A stretch of 64,000 nucleotides of DNA. Source: Symsagittifera roscoffensis (lineage: Eukaryota; Xenacoelomorpha; Acoela; Convolutidae). Numbering within the stretch: the first letter of the stretch is position 1; each line of letters opens with the position of its first letter. Location: assembly GCF_963678635.1 (NCBI RefSeq), contig NC_087069.1, forward strand, positions 18,202,660 to 18,266,659, written 5' to 3'. The translations under genes and the position numbers were made by a program. The notes under the pieces are model-generated. The model had not been told where the DNA came from, searched no databases, and worked only from the letters and a program-made list of their open reading frames with translations. Below are positions 35,754 through 45,926 of this stretch, piece after piece.

Positions 35754-36380
35754 CATTACGAGGCCAAACTGTGCATTTTAAGCGGAATCCGCAACAGGCT
35801 AAAATCAGATTTGTAGCGGAATCCGCTTCATTGCTACTTTTCTTTGATCTTTTTTGCTGTTTTGAACGCCACAAACAAATACCTTGAACATTAAGCGGCT
35901 CAAAGTTGCTCCAAAAATAAACGAACTTGCGAGATCCGCAACTGTATTTGCGGAATCCAGAACAGTTTATAAGACATGTATATAGTTAAATTGAGCTGTT
36001 GTGGAATCAGCAACTGTAAGCGGAATCCGCAAATTGTAAGTGGAATTCGTAAATTGTTAGTGGAATCCGCGTTTTGTTTGCGGATTCCACTTATATTTGC
36101 TGATTCGATTTACATTTTACGGACTTCACTTAAGTTTTGCGGAACCTACTTAAAGTTGCGGAATCCAGAACAACTAGCTGTATTTGCTTGTTGCGGAATC
36201 CGCAGCAAAACAAATGTGCCGACAAATCTTACGTTACAGGTACTTGTACGCGGAGCTCACGAAACTTTTGTGAGTGGAATCCACTTACATTTTAGAACAT
36301 ACAAAAATTTGTCTCTGAAATCCAGGAACATACAGACACAAATTGCGCGCCTATTTAGTGCACAGTTTGGCCTTGTAATG
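35754..36380. mobile_element. TIR element filled with GCGGAATCCGC palindromes
   Basis: The ends are inverted copies of CATTAC, one variable base, then AGGCCAAACTGTGCA (35754 inward, and ending at 36380). Between them the self-complementary GCGGAATCCGCAA motif or variants occurs about fifteen times, dense from 35778 to 36215. The frame across 35976-36416 only translates the motif. It lies 200 bp past the protease stop. A broken relative is at 42960-43495. Confidence 0.75.
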
Positions 36381-36869
36381 GTTCATTTACTTGTATTAAA
36401 AACATGGAAAAAGTAATAATTACTGATATGTTTTTTCTTGAAATTAAGTAAACATACTATTCTTTCACTCATTTAAAATATTTTGGAGCTTTTTGATTGA
36501 ATAAAATGTTATATTTTGTCATAATTTGATGCCAAAGTTATCAAAAATTTATTATCAAAGTTTCAAAGAAGTAATTTGATTGACTGTTAAATAGAAATCA
36601 TTAAGAAATTTCACACCACTTGAACAAAAGCTCCCGCTAAGATTATTGAATTACAAAACACTCTCTAATGATGCAAAAATAGTTCCAAACTTTTGTTGCA
36701 AACTTTCGGGTTGAAAAGGCACTGTGTCATCTTATAAAAAACAGCTTAAATTGAAACAAGATCAGATCAGCAATCTCTGAAAGTACTCTCTTCAACCTCT
36801 GAAAGTTTATATTTTGTGAAATTTTGTTTATATCTGAGTTCCTTGAAAAAGTTTAAAAAGACATAAAAA
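36381..36869. other. AT-rich spacer
   Basis: No gene or ordered repeat is seen. Confidence 0.5.
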
Positions 36870-37290
36870 TGTCACGTCTCGGAAACTTAAAGCGTTTGAG
36901 CAGCCGCAATTAGACACAAAATTTGGAACTCGTGAGATTACTCTCACATTACCAACTTACAGGTTTGGAAATTTTCATTTTTTTTAAGGTTTTTTCAAGA
37001 TAGTTTTTCTGATAATTTTGGAAAAACTCATAAAAAACGTCATATCTCGAAAACCACAATGATTTTAGCTCTCATATCTGTACGCAAGACTCGAATTTTG
37101 TGATTACTTTGAGGACACTCAACTACAGGGGTGGGAATTTCTTTGTTTTTCAATTTTTTGAAAACTAGGTTCTCTGGAAATTTAAATTAAAATTATAAAA
37201 AAAAGTCGTATCTCGAAAACTACAAGAATATGAGCAGCCATATTTAGAGGCAAGATTCAAAACCCTGAAGAATTTGTGTGTTCATAGGTG
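36870..37290. repeat. Diverged tandem repeat, about 170-bp unit, three copies
   Basis: GTCACGTCTCGGAAACT (36870), GTCATATCTCGAAAACC (near 37041) and GTCGTATCTCGAAAACT (near 37205) head three units that share later GAGCAGCC or equivalent and CAAGATT-like phrases. They are strongly diverged. Confidence 0.6.
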
Positions 37291-38372
37291 GATGCCCTAG
37301 GGGAATTCCTGGCATGCTCCCACTACTGAGTTGCTAATTTAAAACTCGGTGAATCAAAACTCAATTTTAAACTGGAACATTGAAAATAAGTTTCCTAACC
37401 ATTGCAATATATGATATAGTTTAAACGTGGAAAAATTCTTTCGTTAAACATGCAAAAATACAATGTTGAAAAAGCTTAGATGGCAAGATAGTGAATTCAA
37501 ACATATAATAGACAAAAGAACTTGAACAAAAATAGCAAGCTTCAACTTGTAAATCAGAGTTTTTTACTTCTTGTAGTGAGTTCGAAATTCCCATTCCGCT
37601 AACAGTATCAAATAGTATCGCGCAAAAATTAGATATCGACAGACTTCCGGAAGTTTTTTTGGAACCCGGCTCTTATTAGAAAGGTCAAAATAATTAAAAA
37701 CAAAAATAAAAAAAGAATGAATTCATAAATTGATGTCCTTGGGGTTCTCAACTCTTTTTTCGCCGAAACTTTGATTCAAGTGGTTCACATATAATCAAAT
37801 GCTATATACTTGTAATTGTATTTAGCTCTATGAAGAAGAAGCGGTGACAATAAAGTCCAATCACATACACACTCTATTTTGTTTTGCTCATTTCTTGAGA
37901 AAGAGCAATTAAAATATCTGATGAATACTGAAAAAATCACCTGTCTTTTGAAAGAAGAACAATAGAAGAAAGAAGGGAGCAGATGCAAAGAGACATTATC
38001 ACTAACCACAAACCAATCTCACATCAAACACGATCATCATCATCATTCATAACATGTTTAGAGATACAAATTAAATTGCAAAACACATTTGTTACCAGTT
38101 TATACCATTTAGGTTTATTTTTTCATCAAATAAATTTCAACTGCAATTTTATAATTGCTAGTATTTGTATTTTTTAAATTCAATTGCACCCAATTTGTGA
38201 GTGTTATCACAACAGCTATATCGGCTTGGAAAAAAAGCTGTATTGAAAAAGCCATTTGCAGAACTCAAAACATTTTTGTCAAAGATATCAGCAACAGTTT
38301 TGAAACAGCATCGCGTTTCATTTCAATTGAAAATAATCGATTTTTTTTTCTAATCTGCAATTTTTTATTATA
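37291..38372. other. AT-rich sequence before the second gene
   Basis: It should contain the promoter or an upstream intron of the gene that starts at or before 38373. No earlier exon could be recognised. Confidence 0.5.
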
Positions 38373-38652
38373 ATGCTTCAAGTTAGCGACTACCCTTTGG
38401 ACTTAACTAAAACCTTAGACAGGCCTAAATCTGGCACAGCAAAGAACCCCATCCACAGAGACAGAACCCGAAGAGGATCTGGAAGGTCCCTCTCCCCCTC
38501 CAAAACACCCTCTCCGCGTGATTGGGTGCAGGGGGTGGGCGAGGGAGAAGTTGGGGAGTCCAGTCGGGGAGGGGGGAACTGTGTGGAGGACAAGGAAGTT
38601 CAGACTGATATTGACAGTGTGCATTATAAAGTCACTTCAAACTACATACAAG
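38373..38652 (+). CDS. Unknown multi-exon gene, exon 1
   Basis: GC-rich exon coding MLQVSDYPLDLTKTLDRPKS, then a basic S/P-rich tract (RTRRGSGRSLSPSKTPSPR), a glycine-rich stretch and DKEVQTDIDSVHYKVTSNYI. KEVQTD resembles the K-x-(T/V)-Q-T motifs bound by dynein light chain LC8 (inference). I place the start at ATG 38373, but an acceptor just after it (CTTCAAG) cannot be excluded, so there may be earlier exons. The exon ends phase 1 at CAAG/GCATGC, a GC-AG intron, because no GT donor nearby keeps the frame into exon 2. The family is not recognised; the whole protein looks disordered. Confidence 0.6.
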
Positions 38653-39187
38653 GCATGCTTATATTTTGATATTTTTTATTTTTTGATCTTTTTAGCCTTC
38701 TCCTTAATGCAAAAAGAAGAAATTGTTTTTGTTTCACCAACCTGCGAATTTACTTTGGTTTTCATACCTAAACAACGCGTTAAACCCATAAAAATTCAGG
38801 CTTGTGCAAAGTGTGTCTGGCCTTTTTGATGCTTTTAAGACGCAATTAACAATTTTTTCAAAAATTTTCGCAGCCCGAAACAATATAAAACACAGTAAAT
38901 TGTGATAATCATAAGATATCCTTTTTTTGCCTATCGTGTGATCTTTGCGTGGGCAAAACTGCCTGATGACAGGACGGCCTTTTTTATAAAACTTTTATTA
39001 AGTTTAGGCTTTATCACTTCAGTATTTTAAACTCATAAGAAATCATATTATACTATATTTGCTGTGAAGTAATCACTCTAAATCAATGATTAACGCTTTT
39101 CAAAGGGTATATTTCGTTTCTCTGATTGCCCAAAATCCATTATCTTTAATTTAGTAGAATAAGAGTCACACAGTTTGTTACAAAAAA

Positions 39188-39599
39188 GGGGTCTTATGCA
39201 CTAAACGGCCCAAAATCATTATTTCTTCATCTCTTGAACTGAAATTAATGTGGTTGAATTTTTTTCTGCCATTTCAAATGAAATAATTCTGCCGTTTCAA
39301 GCAGATAAAATTATTAGCCGAATTATTTATTTGAGTTTTTGTTGTCAAGCCATTTTATTGAGTTTTTCTTGTTCCGGCAAGGTTTCACAAGTAACTCAAA
39401 ATTAATTTGATTATCTTACAGAATTCCATCTTTGCGGAAATTTCAGCTAATATTTTTATCTGCTGGAAAGGTTGATCGGAATGCCTGACCGTCTAACTTG
39501 AATTTGATTGGCTAAATTTACCCAATCAAATTCGATCGCATAATTTTCAGCTTACGATGTAGAAAATTTGATTTTGGGCCGTTTAGTGCTTAAGACCCC
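39188..39599. mobile_element. MITE with GGGGTCTTA TIRs in intron 1
   Basis: Left end GGGGTCTTATGCACTAAACG then GCCCAAAATCA; right end is its inverse (TGATTTTGGGCC, GTTTAGTGCTTAAGACCCC). TIRs are about 31 bp with one or two mismatches. AAAA lies outside both ends. There is no ORF. Confidence 0.85.
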
Positions 39600-39746
39600 A
39601 AAATAGTCTCGAAGAACTCGTCGCCCAAAAAACTGAAAACTTAAAACATTTCACCAATTTTTTTCATCAATTTAATATAAAAAGTCATTTATGCAGAAAA
39701 GTCCTCCGCTAATATGGTGCTCAAAAGAGATGCTTTGGTTATCTAG

Positions 39747-39970
39747 GTGGGAAAGTAAGAAGTGTATCAGCTCACAACAGATACAGAGAGAGGAGAGAGG
39801 CCCTTCTTGGCAATGAGAACAAAGGGGTGGGAGGGGGACTGCTGATGAGTCATGGCTTCAGCAGTGGACTCAAAGTGGACAGTCGAAAAGCACAGCTCTT
39901 CAGTAAACACAAAAACCCCGGAGCACAGGCTAGTAAATACTTTCAGGAGCAAGAGGAGAAAGAGGGTAGA
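39747..39970 (+). CDS. Unknown multi-exon gene, exon 2
   Basis: Acceptor GGTTATCTAG at 39746. Phase 1 entry joins exon 1 to give IQGGKVRSVSAHNRYRERRE. It continues ALLGNENKGVGGGLLMSHG and SSGLKVDSRKAQLFSKHKNP, ending EEKEGR. I place the phase 0 donor at AGA/GTAACC to fit exon 3 starting at 40742. The alternative is GAGG/GTAGAG at 39965 joined to an acceptor at 40745. Either donor lies in or at the edge of a tRNA-derived SINE. Confidence 0.65.
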
Positions 39971-40188
39971 GTAACCGCCTCGCGAACGAAGGGTTGCAGG
40001 TTCGAGGCCCACAACGAGCCGTACGCTCGTTGCATGTTATGATGAGTCAGCAATTCTCAGTAAAATTTTTAGCGACAATTACCAAAAAAAAAAGAAACAA
40101 ACATTTTTTATTCAGAGGCACATCGGGTGTTCTCTGTAAAGACCTGAACGGCTCGCACATACTTTTTTCACTATTATGGATAAATGAA
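39964..40188 (+). mobile_element. tRNA-derived SINE, plus orientation
   Basis: It begins GGTAGAGTAACCGCCTCGCG (D-arm and anticodon-arm-like), then GGTTGCAGGTTCGAGGCCCA, a good B box, and then a body (GTACGCTCGTTGC, an A-rich tract) ending near GGATAAATGA. The body aligns with the minus-strand copy at 58561-58782. The first part of the A box and acceptor strand is absent, so the copy is truncated at its 5' end against exon 2. Confidence 0.7.
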
Positions 40189-40741
40189 TTCGATTGTTAC
40201 GTCATTATATGACAGAAGCTTAAAATTAAATTTGTCCAAACAACCAAATTCGTCCATTAAATTTGAGATTGCCATTTTCGACATGCTAAGATGATTTTCT
40301 TAGTTGTCCTAAACTTGACTTTTTAGAACAGTCAAAATTCATTTTTTGTGTGTGCTTGCCCAAGATGACCTCATTCATTAGTTTGAATCCACCTTTTTAT
40401 TTTTGAAGACAATTTTTTGGCAATACTGGCGGCCCTAATGGTCTTAACTCTAGTCAAATAATGGGGCTTTTCAGGTTAATTAGATTTTTTGACACGGTTA
40501 TCACGAGGTGAAGAAGTTAAATATTAGTTTCAGAAGTTAAAATGAGCATGTTTAGATGAATATCTTAGTTGGATTTGCTGACAAAAAATAAAAGTTAGAT
40601 TATTGCCAACTATTGCTGAAATGAGTAATAATATGGTTCGAGATATCAAAAAAGGCAGTTCTATTTATATTTGTTCTGAGTCACTGACCGAAAAAATGTT
40701 TGCCGACACATTGACTGAAACTTGTTTTTTTTCACGACTAG

Positions 40742-41139
40742 GAAGGACCCGTATTCCTCGTATCTGTACCCTCACTTGACGGAATAGTGCACGAGTACCA
40801 AGAAATGCTTCACAAACCTACATCAAAATCGAAAACAGACCCCCCACTCTCGCCTCGCATTAACGCCTACAACCAAGGTGGGGGTGCAATAATTGAAGTA
40901 GATGAGGGGGTGAAAAGACTGAGGAAGAAAGGGGGGAGCGGTAAAAAGGGGAGGGGCAAGGGGATGGAAGAAGCTGTGGAGATCAGTAGAATAACACCTG
41001 TGGTTCCGAGGACCGACGATGCTTATGGAAGCCCCGATGAATCGCCAGGGCGGGGGGAGTACGACGACGGAATTGAAAAAACACGAGAAGAAAACGAAAT
41101 TAACGAAAATGAGACTGCAAATAATAAAACAACTGATCA
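40742..41139 (+). CDS. Unknown multi-exon gene, exon 3
   Basis: 398 bp, open throughout. Acceptor TTTTTTCACGACTAG, phase 0 entry, phase 2 donor CA/GTGAGT. It encodes EGPVFLVSVPSLDGIVHEYQ, then a proline- and lysine-rich low-complexity segment (RLRKKGGSGKKGRGKG) and an acidic tail rich in E and N. The first 25 residues are the most ordered-looking part. The family is not recognised. Confidence 0.75.
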
Positions 41140-41340
41140 GTGAGTGAAACGTTATATATTAGCTTTTCTTTACAATTTTATTTGGTTATATGGTAAGAAG
41201 TTATTGAAAAACGTTTTTTTTTTTCAGTCAAGTTTTGGTGAAACTTTTGAAAATTTAATGAAGTTTTTATAGAGAATCTTGTTTGGTAAATTAGTGAGTG
41301 AAGAAGTGAAAATGGTTTAATGGTTTACAAGGTTTCTGAG

Positions 41341-41524
41341 CCTTCCTAACTCAACCAACCCCAACACTCCCAAACCGCCACATCGACCAATCAGAGTCCA
41401 GAGTGCTAAAACTGTTTCCCAACGAACTGTGATTCCCCACGGAGAGCCGAATGAGTTGCAAAGTTACCATAGGAGGGCAGAGAGACCGAAGACTGCTGCA
41501 TCTACAACTGGAAGGCCGATTAGA
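41341..41524 (+). CDS. Unknown multi-exon gene, exon 4
   Basis: It encodes NSTNPNTPKPPHRPIRVQSA, then KTVSQRTVIPHGEPNELQSY and RRAERPKTAASTTGRPIR. Two in-frame acceptors are possible (AG at 41330-41331 or 41339-41340); both have weak pyrimidine tracts. The phase 0 donor AGA/GTAGGT fits the next exons. RPKTAA is the first of several R-P-x-T-A motifs in this protein. Confidence 0.6.
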
Positions 41525-41824
41525 GTAGGTGCAGTTGATTAAAACACCTAATTTTAGCTATGATTTGTTCAAGTATATATTATTGATTTTCTAATTTCTT
41601 TTCTAATTTCTTGAAAAAATATCATTATTGAAAAAAAAGCTTGTCATTGTTTTGCGAATGAACTTAATCAGACGAAAATCAAAGTATATACAAAAATGAC
41701 CAGTTAGAAGACACGTATTAAGAACAAACTCACCAAAAAATTCAAAAGCATTTTTCTCAGTCTTTCTTGTAAAATCTGTCATTCAAAGGCAAAATATGTT
41801 TAATCTGTTATTGAAAAAATGCAG

Positions 41825-41971
41825 TGTGATCAAAATGAAGTGACAAGAATAAAAAAACGTGAAGTTCAGAAGAGTATGGAAAAAAGACACACAATGAGAC
41901 AAAAAATGAATCCATTAGAGAAGGCCAACTACCGTTGCTATATTACACGAAAAGACGAAAAGTGCCAGCAT
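41825..41971 (+). CDS. Unknown multi-exon gene, probable exon 5
   Basis: A 49-codon open stretch after ATGCAG reads CDQNEVTRIKKREVQKSMEK then RHTMRQKMNPLEKANYRCYI. It is highly charged, unlike the surrounding AT-driven frames, and probably helical. Phase 0 entry and exit (donor CAT/GTATTT, weak) fit exons 4 and 6. A phase 2 donor (AA/GTGCCA) is an alternative. Confidence 0.5.
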
Positions 41972-42959
41972 GTATTTTAGGAGCGATTTTTCATTATGTA
42001 TTAGTCTCAATTTTCTCCAGGGAAAAATTACATCGTCCACCTATTGCTTGTCTGCTTATGTTTTGTCGGTTTCGTTGCCACATTCCAAAAATTTCTTGTG
42101 CTGCAAGCAATTTTCGTGCAATGGCATGTTCTGTTGATTTTCTCCTGTATTTTGAAGTTTAATATCCCTTGGCTTTGCATTTTTTTTGTTATTTTTTATT
42201 TGAATGTTTCTTATAACCTACAAGGTTTTGGCTCACTATGTATTGGCTTATTCAACTTATCTTGAGTCGTTTAAAGTGTAATACTTCGTAATTTTTAAAA
42301 AACTTTAGTTCGGTTGTGGTGCAAAAACTCATCATTTTAAAACTTAATTACTCCAAGTTTTTTTTATGACCACAATTTTTTATTTTTTTTTGTTTTCGGC
42401 TCAAAGGCTGTCTACAACGGTTTTCGGCTTGGTTACCCTAAATAAATTGTAAAAATGTTTTTATGTCTTCAAAATTTGTATTTGTGTTTTTCGACTGTGT
42501 TTTTGAAATGAAGTTTTTCCTTGATTCTGGTAGAATTTTTTATTTAAACTTTTCTTTCAACTTAGTTGCTTTCATCTCTGTTTTTTGAGTCTGGGAACGT
42601 AACTTTTTTGTGATCTGACTTTTGATTTATTTTAAAAATCAGTTCATTTTTTTGTTAAAAGGGAGGGAAACTCCATTCTCGGTCAGCAAGAAAAGAAAAA
42701 GTCTTGAAAAATGTGATTGATCTCTAACATTTCGAAAATGGAATTTAACTATCTGATTACCGAGCGAAACAAAATTTTAGTTATCAATCAAGCTTTTTCA
42801 AATTCGGTTAATTTTATCAAACAGTGCAATCACAGCGCGTTTGTTTTAGATTGAAAAATCGTGCATGGAATTTAAAAAAATTAGTTTAGAATTGACTTAA
42901 AATCAAATTTTCCGAAATAATTTTTTTTTCTCGGCACCCAAAAAATTCATTCACACTAT

Positions 42960-43495
42960 TCTGATTTCGCTTATATTTCGAAGATCCCGCTTGCAATTCG
43001 CAAATTCCGCTTGCAACTGCGTTTTCTGTTTGCAACTGCGAAACCAGCGGTAGAGTAATTTTACTAAACACGTATATTATTGCTGGGACTTTCGATGAAA
43101 ATTACGGAATACTTGCGCTCTGGGTGTTGTTTTCTCCAGTCAAAAGAGCTCAAAATTAAAGTGTTTTTTGCCTGCGATGGTTTTTGTAGAATTATGTGGC
43201 TCCAAAGAGTGCCAATTTTGACAATTTGGACAAATAACGCCAGAAATATTTTGTGCTAAAAACGCGTAAATGGAGATAGAATCTGTCATAAAAATCGTTC
43301 CAACTTGAACTGAGGCGTGTTATTAAAAACGTGCTTTATTCAAAATATAACACTTCGTCAATAAAGCAGCGTGTAAAGGTGGTTCATTTTGAAAAAATGG
43401 GATTTATGTTTAAGGCGAACACTACTCCATAGACCTCCAAAAACAACAAAGAAGAGCAAAGAAAACTAGCTTAAATGCCACAGTTTGGCCTCCTA
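42960..43495. mobile_element. Broken GCGGAATCC-type TIR element with nested family A copy
   Basis: 42978-43050 repeats TTCGAAGATCCCGCTTGCAA-like and TTGCAACTGCG phrases related to the 35754-36380 element. GCCACAGTTTGGCCTCCTAATG near 43474 matches that element's right end. Between them, 43081-43445 is a diverged family A sequence (GGGACTTTCGATGAAAATTA to AACACTACTCCATAGACC). The nesting gives relative age: family A inserted later. Confidence 0.55.
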
Positions 43496-43764
43496 ATGTT
43501 TTTCTGCGATGAAAATTGAATATCCGGCGTTCAGTGTCTGATTGTGTGTTTGAAGTTCAGTGAAATTTGTATGAAACGTATTACTGGTTTACCCTGCCAA
43601 AACTATATGTTTTTTTAATACTTCTTCGTGGATTTTTTATTAGCAAGCCCGGTGTTATATTTCTCATAAATTTTGAAAATGTAATGGAAAATTTTGCAAT
43701 CTGAAATGTTGAAAAAACGCTCAGAATTATTTGCCAAATTTTTGGTTATCCTAGTTTCCGTTTT

Positions 43765-44287
43765 CCCGGGTTGGCCAAAAAGCTGCCATCAAAGAATTTT
43801 GCTTAGAACAATCTTACATCCACAAAATTAGAATGTCACAAGATAGGGACGTTTTCTTTTAAGAAAATTGATAGTGACTTTTCTTGCAAGAAAGTTGTAA
43901 GATAGGTTTTTTGTATGTGCATTTTCAGTTTTTTTTTTCGAACCAGTTTAAAATTTCTCCGCTGACGCAGAGTACAATAAAAGAAACTCAGAGGCCAAAC
44001 AGCTCGTTTCGCTCATGAGTTTAATAAATAAGCCACTAGCTTTGTGTAGTAAGGTTCAGCTGATAACTAAAAATGTTTATATGCATAAATTTAGTTAAAA
44101 AAAACTTTCAAAATTGAGTTTTAAATGCTATTACGTTCTAGAAACACATTTAAAAAGTTTTTTTGAGCTTTGGAAAAATGTTACCATCTTTTTGTTAAAA
44201 GAAAGTTGTAAGATCGCGGAAATTTTCTACTAAATCTCAGAAGAAGTTCTAAGATAGGGGAAAGTTTTGTAGGATGGTCAACACGGG
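43765..44287. mobile_element. CCCGGGTTGRCC inverted-repeat element, GTAAGATAGG-type interior (copy 6)
   Basis: Left end CCCGGGTTGGCCAAAAAG at 43765; right end GGTCAACACGGG ending at 44287. The interior repeats CAAGATAGGGACG, AAGTTGTAAGATAGG, AAGTTGTAAGATCGCGG and AAGTTCTAAGATAGGGG, with inverse forms (CAATCTTACATCC) near the left end. The motif is unrelated to those of the other copies although the ends are the same. Confidence 0.65.
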
Positions 44288-44475
44288 TTTCTTTTCTTTT
44301 TGTGAGTTTTTTTTTCATATTCACCAAATTTTGAAGTGGGTCAACTTTTATCCTCAGTTCAGTTAACTTTTTCCATCTCTTATCGGACTACTTCTCTAGT
44401 CTTGTCAAAGGCAATTTGTGGAAATTTTTTTTTGAAAGTAGATTGTAAACAAATTAAAACTAACGACTAATTTAG

Positions 44476-44544
44476 GCGGATTGGGGTAATGTGCAGACTC
44501 AAAATCAAGACCGATGGGCTACACGCACTCATTTCCACTTCCAG
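44476..44544 (+). CDS. Unknown multi-exon gene, exon 6
   Basis: 69 bp between TAATTTAG and CAG/GTAACT. In phase 0 it reads ADWGNVQTQNQDRWATRTHF then HFQ. A second frame (phase 2) is also open; phase 0 is preferred because it joins exons 5 and 7 without a break. Confidence 0.55.
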
Positions 44545-45040
44545 GTAACTCATTCTGAACACAGTTCTGGTCTTAATTCAAGCTATCATCCCTCCCCCTA
44601 CAACTTATTAGGGAGAAGTTAACAAAGTTCCACGTTGGATTTTCAGCCAATCCAAAAATTGCATTTCACAGCTCAGCTGTTTTTCTGAGTTAAAAATTGG
44701 TTGGAAGATCTAATTTGATTTATTTAGACAGAAAAATGATTAATTTATTCTATGTTTTCGAATAATTCCCTATCGGAGTGGATAACTGGAAGCTTATCTA
44801 TGTTTTCCAACGCAGGAATTTTGAAGCACTCACTATTCAAGCCCCCAAAAGCCCTGATTGGTTTAATTTTTAATGAAGGTGACCTATTTGAGAAACTTTT
44901 TGGAAACATATCGCATATTTAAGCTTAAAATGTTTCGGATCGAGTGGTGCCAAAGTATGAAACAGTTTTTGGCAAAGTTAATAAATTTCATCAAAGAGAC
45001 TAAAAACAGTCAAAACTTAGACTCTTACAGTTTCTACCAG

Positions 45041-45118
45041 AAAGAGAGGCTAGGGGCAGACGCTTGGCGATTCCCCTATGATCCTGCTGTCTGTCCTCTC
45101 AAGAATTTGTTGAATTAT
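45041..45118 (+). CDS. Unknown multi-exon gene, exon 7
   Basis: Acceptor TTTCTACCAG (or TCTTACAG ten bases earlier, in phase 2). It encodes KERLGADAWRFPYDPAVCPL then KNLLNY, with phase 0 donor TAT/GTATAA. It is short but rich in aromatic residues and could be a folded or peptide-binding segment. Confidence 0.55.
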
Positions 45119-45180
45119 GTATAATTTGATTCAAACTTTTTCGGTAAATTAAATTTAGTCAACTTAAGCTGGAGTTTTAG

Positions 45181-45369
45181 TCCCAGCATCATGAGGACAT
45201 GCGATGGGGTGCTGGGAGACCTCGGACTCCGACAATTCCTCATAAACAGAGAGTGGACTGGTACGGGGAAGGAGGGAATCATGAGGCACTGCAGAGACCC
45301 CAGTTCCTTGTTGCCAGCTCCATCAAGCCACAAGTCGATGTTAGCCCCCATTCTATGCTTAAAAATTGG
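45181..45369 (+). CDS. Unknown multi-exon gene, exon 8
   Basis: Acceptor GGAGTTTTAG; phase 0. It encodes SQHHEDMRWGAGRPRTPTIP and HKQRVDWYGEGGNHEALQRP. The 3' end is uncertain: the frame stays open to a TGA at 45442-45444. I take the phase 0 donor TGG/GTTTCA at 45370 because exon 9 needs phase 0. A transcript ending here at TGA is possible, though no AATAAA follows closely. Confidence 0.6.
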
Positions 45370-45773
45370 GTTTCACTTTCAGACCACGCAAAAGAAGAGT
45401 TTCTAACAAGGAAAAATCATGGAATGAATAATGACTCAGAATGAATTGTTTGGTGTAAAAACTTGGTTTGAAAAGAGTGCAGTTTAAGCTAGATCTTGCA
45501 AATGCACCAGTATCTGAGCCCCTTTTGTAATTTACTGAGTAGCAAATAAGGCACAGACTGAGTTCTGGTGGGTGAAAAACTAGGCGGGTGAAAAATTTCT
45601 AACCAAATGTCCGATATTCTTCTAAAATTAATTTTCCTTTTGTCACATTCAGTTTTGAATTCAAATCCTAGAATAAAGTTAGACGAGGAATAATTGTTTT
45701 CAAAAAGTGAATCACGATTTCTTTTTAAATTTTTTGCTTCGTTTTTTGAAATAAAAATCTGTTTTTGGTTAAG

Positions 45774-45926
45774 AATACGTGCAAAGATGGGAAGTATAGA
45801 CGCCACGTAGCTGGAGGGAGTGGATACATGCACTTAATCAAACAGATCAGACGACCCAAAACAGCACCTGCCTCAGTGCCCCAGCTGAACCGCAACAAAC
45901 ACAAACCCCCCTTCAACCCAGTTAAG
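45774..45926 (+). CDS. Unknown multi-exon gene, exon 9
   Basis: 153 bp, phase 0 both ends, donor AAG/GTCAGT. It encodes YRRHVAGGSGYMHLIKQIRR then PKTAPASVPQLNRNKHKPPF and NPVK. The RRPKTAP motif is like motifs seen in several axonemal or microtubule-associated proteins (a weak, family-level hint). It is the last exon before the duplicated block. Confidence 0.7.

Larger units (their letters stand above)
41972..44475 (+). other. Intron 5 of the unknown gene
   Basis: AT-rich. It contains remnants of a GCGGAATCCGC-type TIR element with a family A element nested in it (42960-43495) and a CCCGGGTTGAC element (43765-44287). The rest shows nothing. Confidence 0.6.

Noticed and set aside
35976-36416. 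146-codon frame downstream of the protease
   Set aside because: It runs through the GCGGAATCCGC palindrome cluster, so its openness follows from the repeated motif.
39188-39599. GGGGTCTTA inverted repeats as a transcription terminator
   Set aside because: Arms of about 31 bp are 350 bp apart with like flanks, as expected of a MITE, and lie within an intron.
42044-42265. Hydrophobic 73-codon frame resembling a membrane protein
   Set aside because: T-rich DNA produces F, L and V; no start context, splice sites or conservation.
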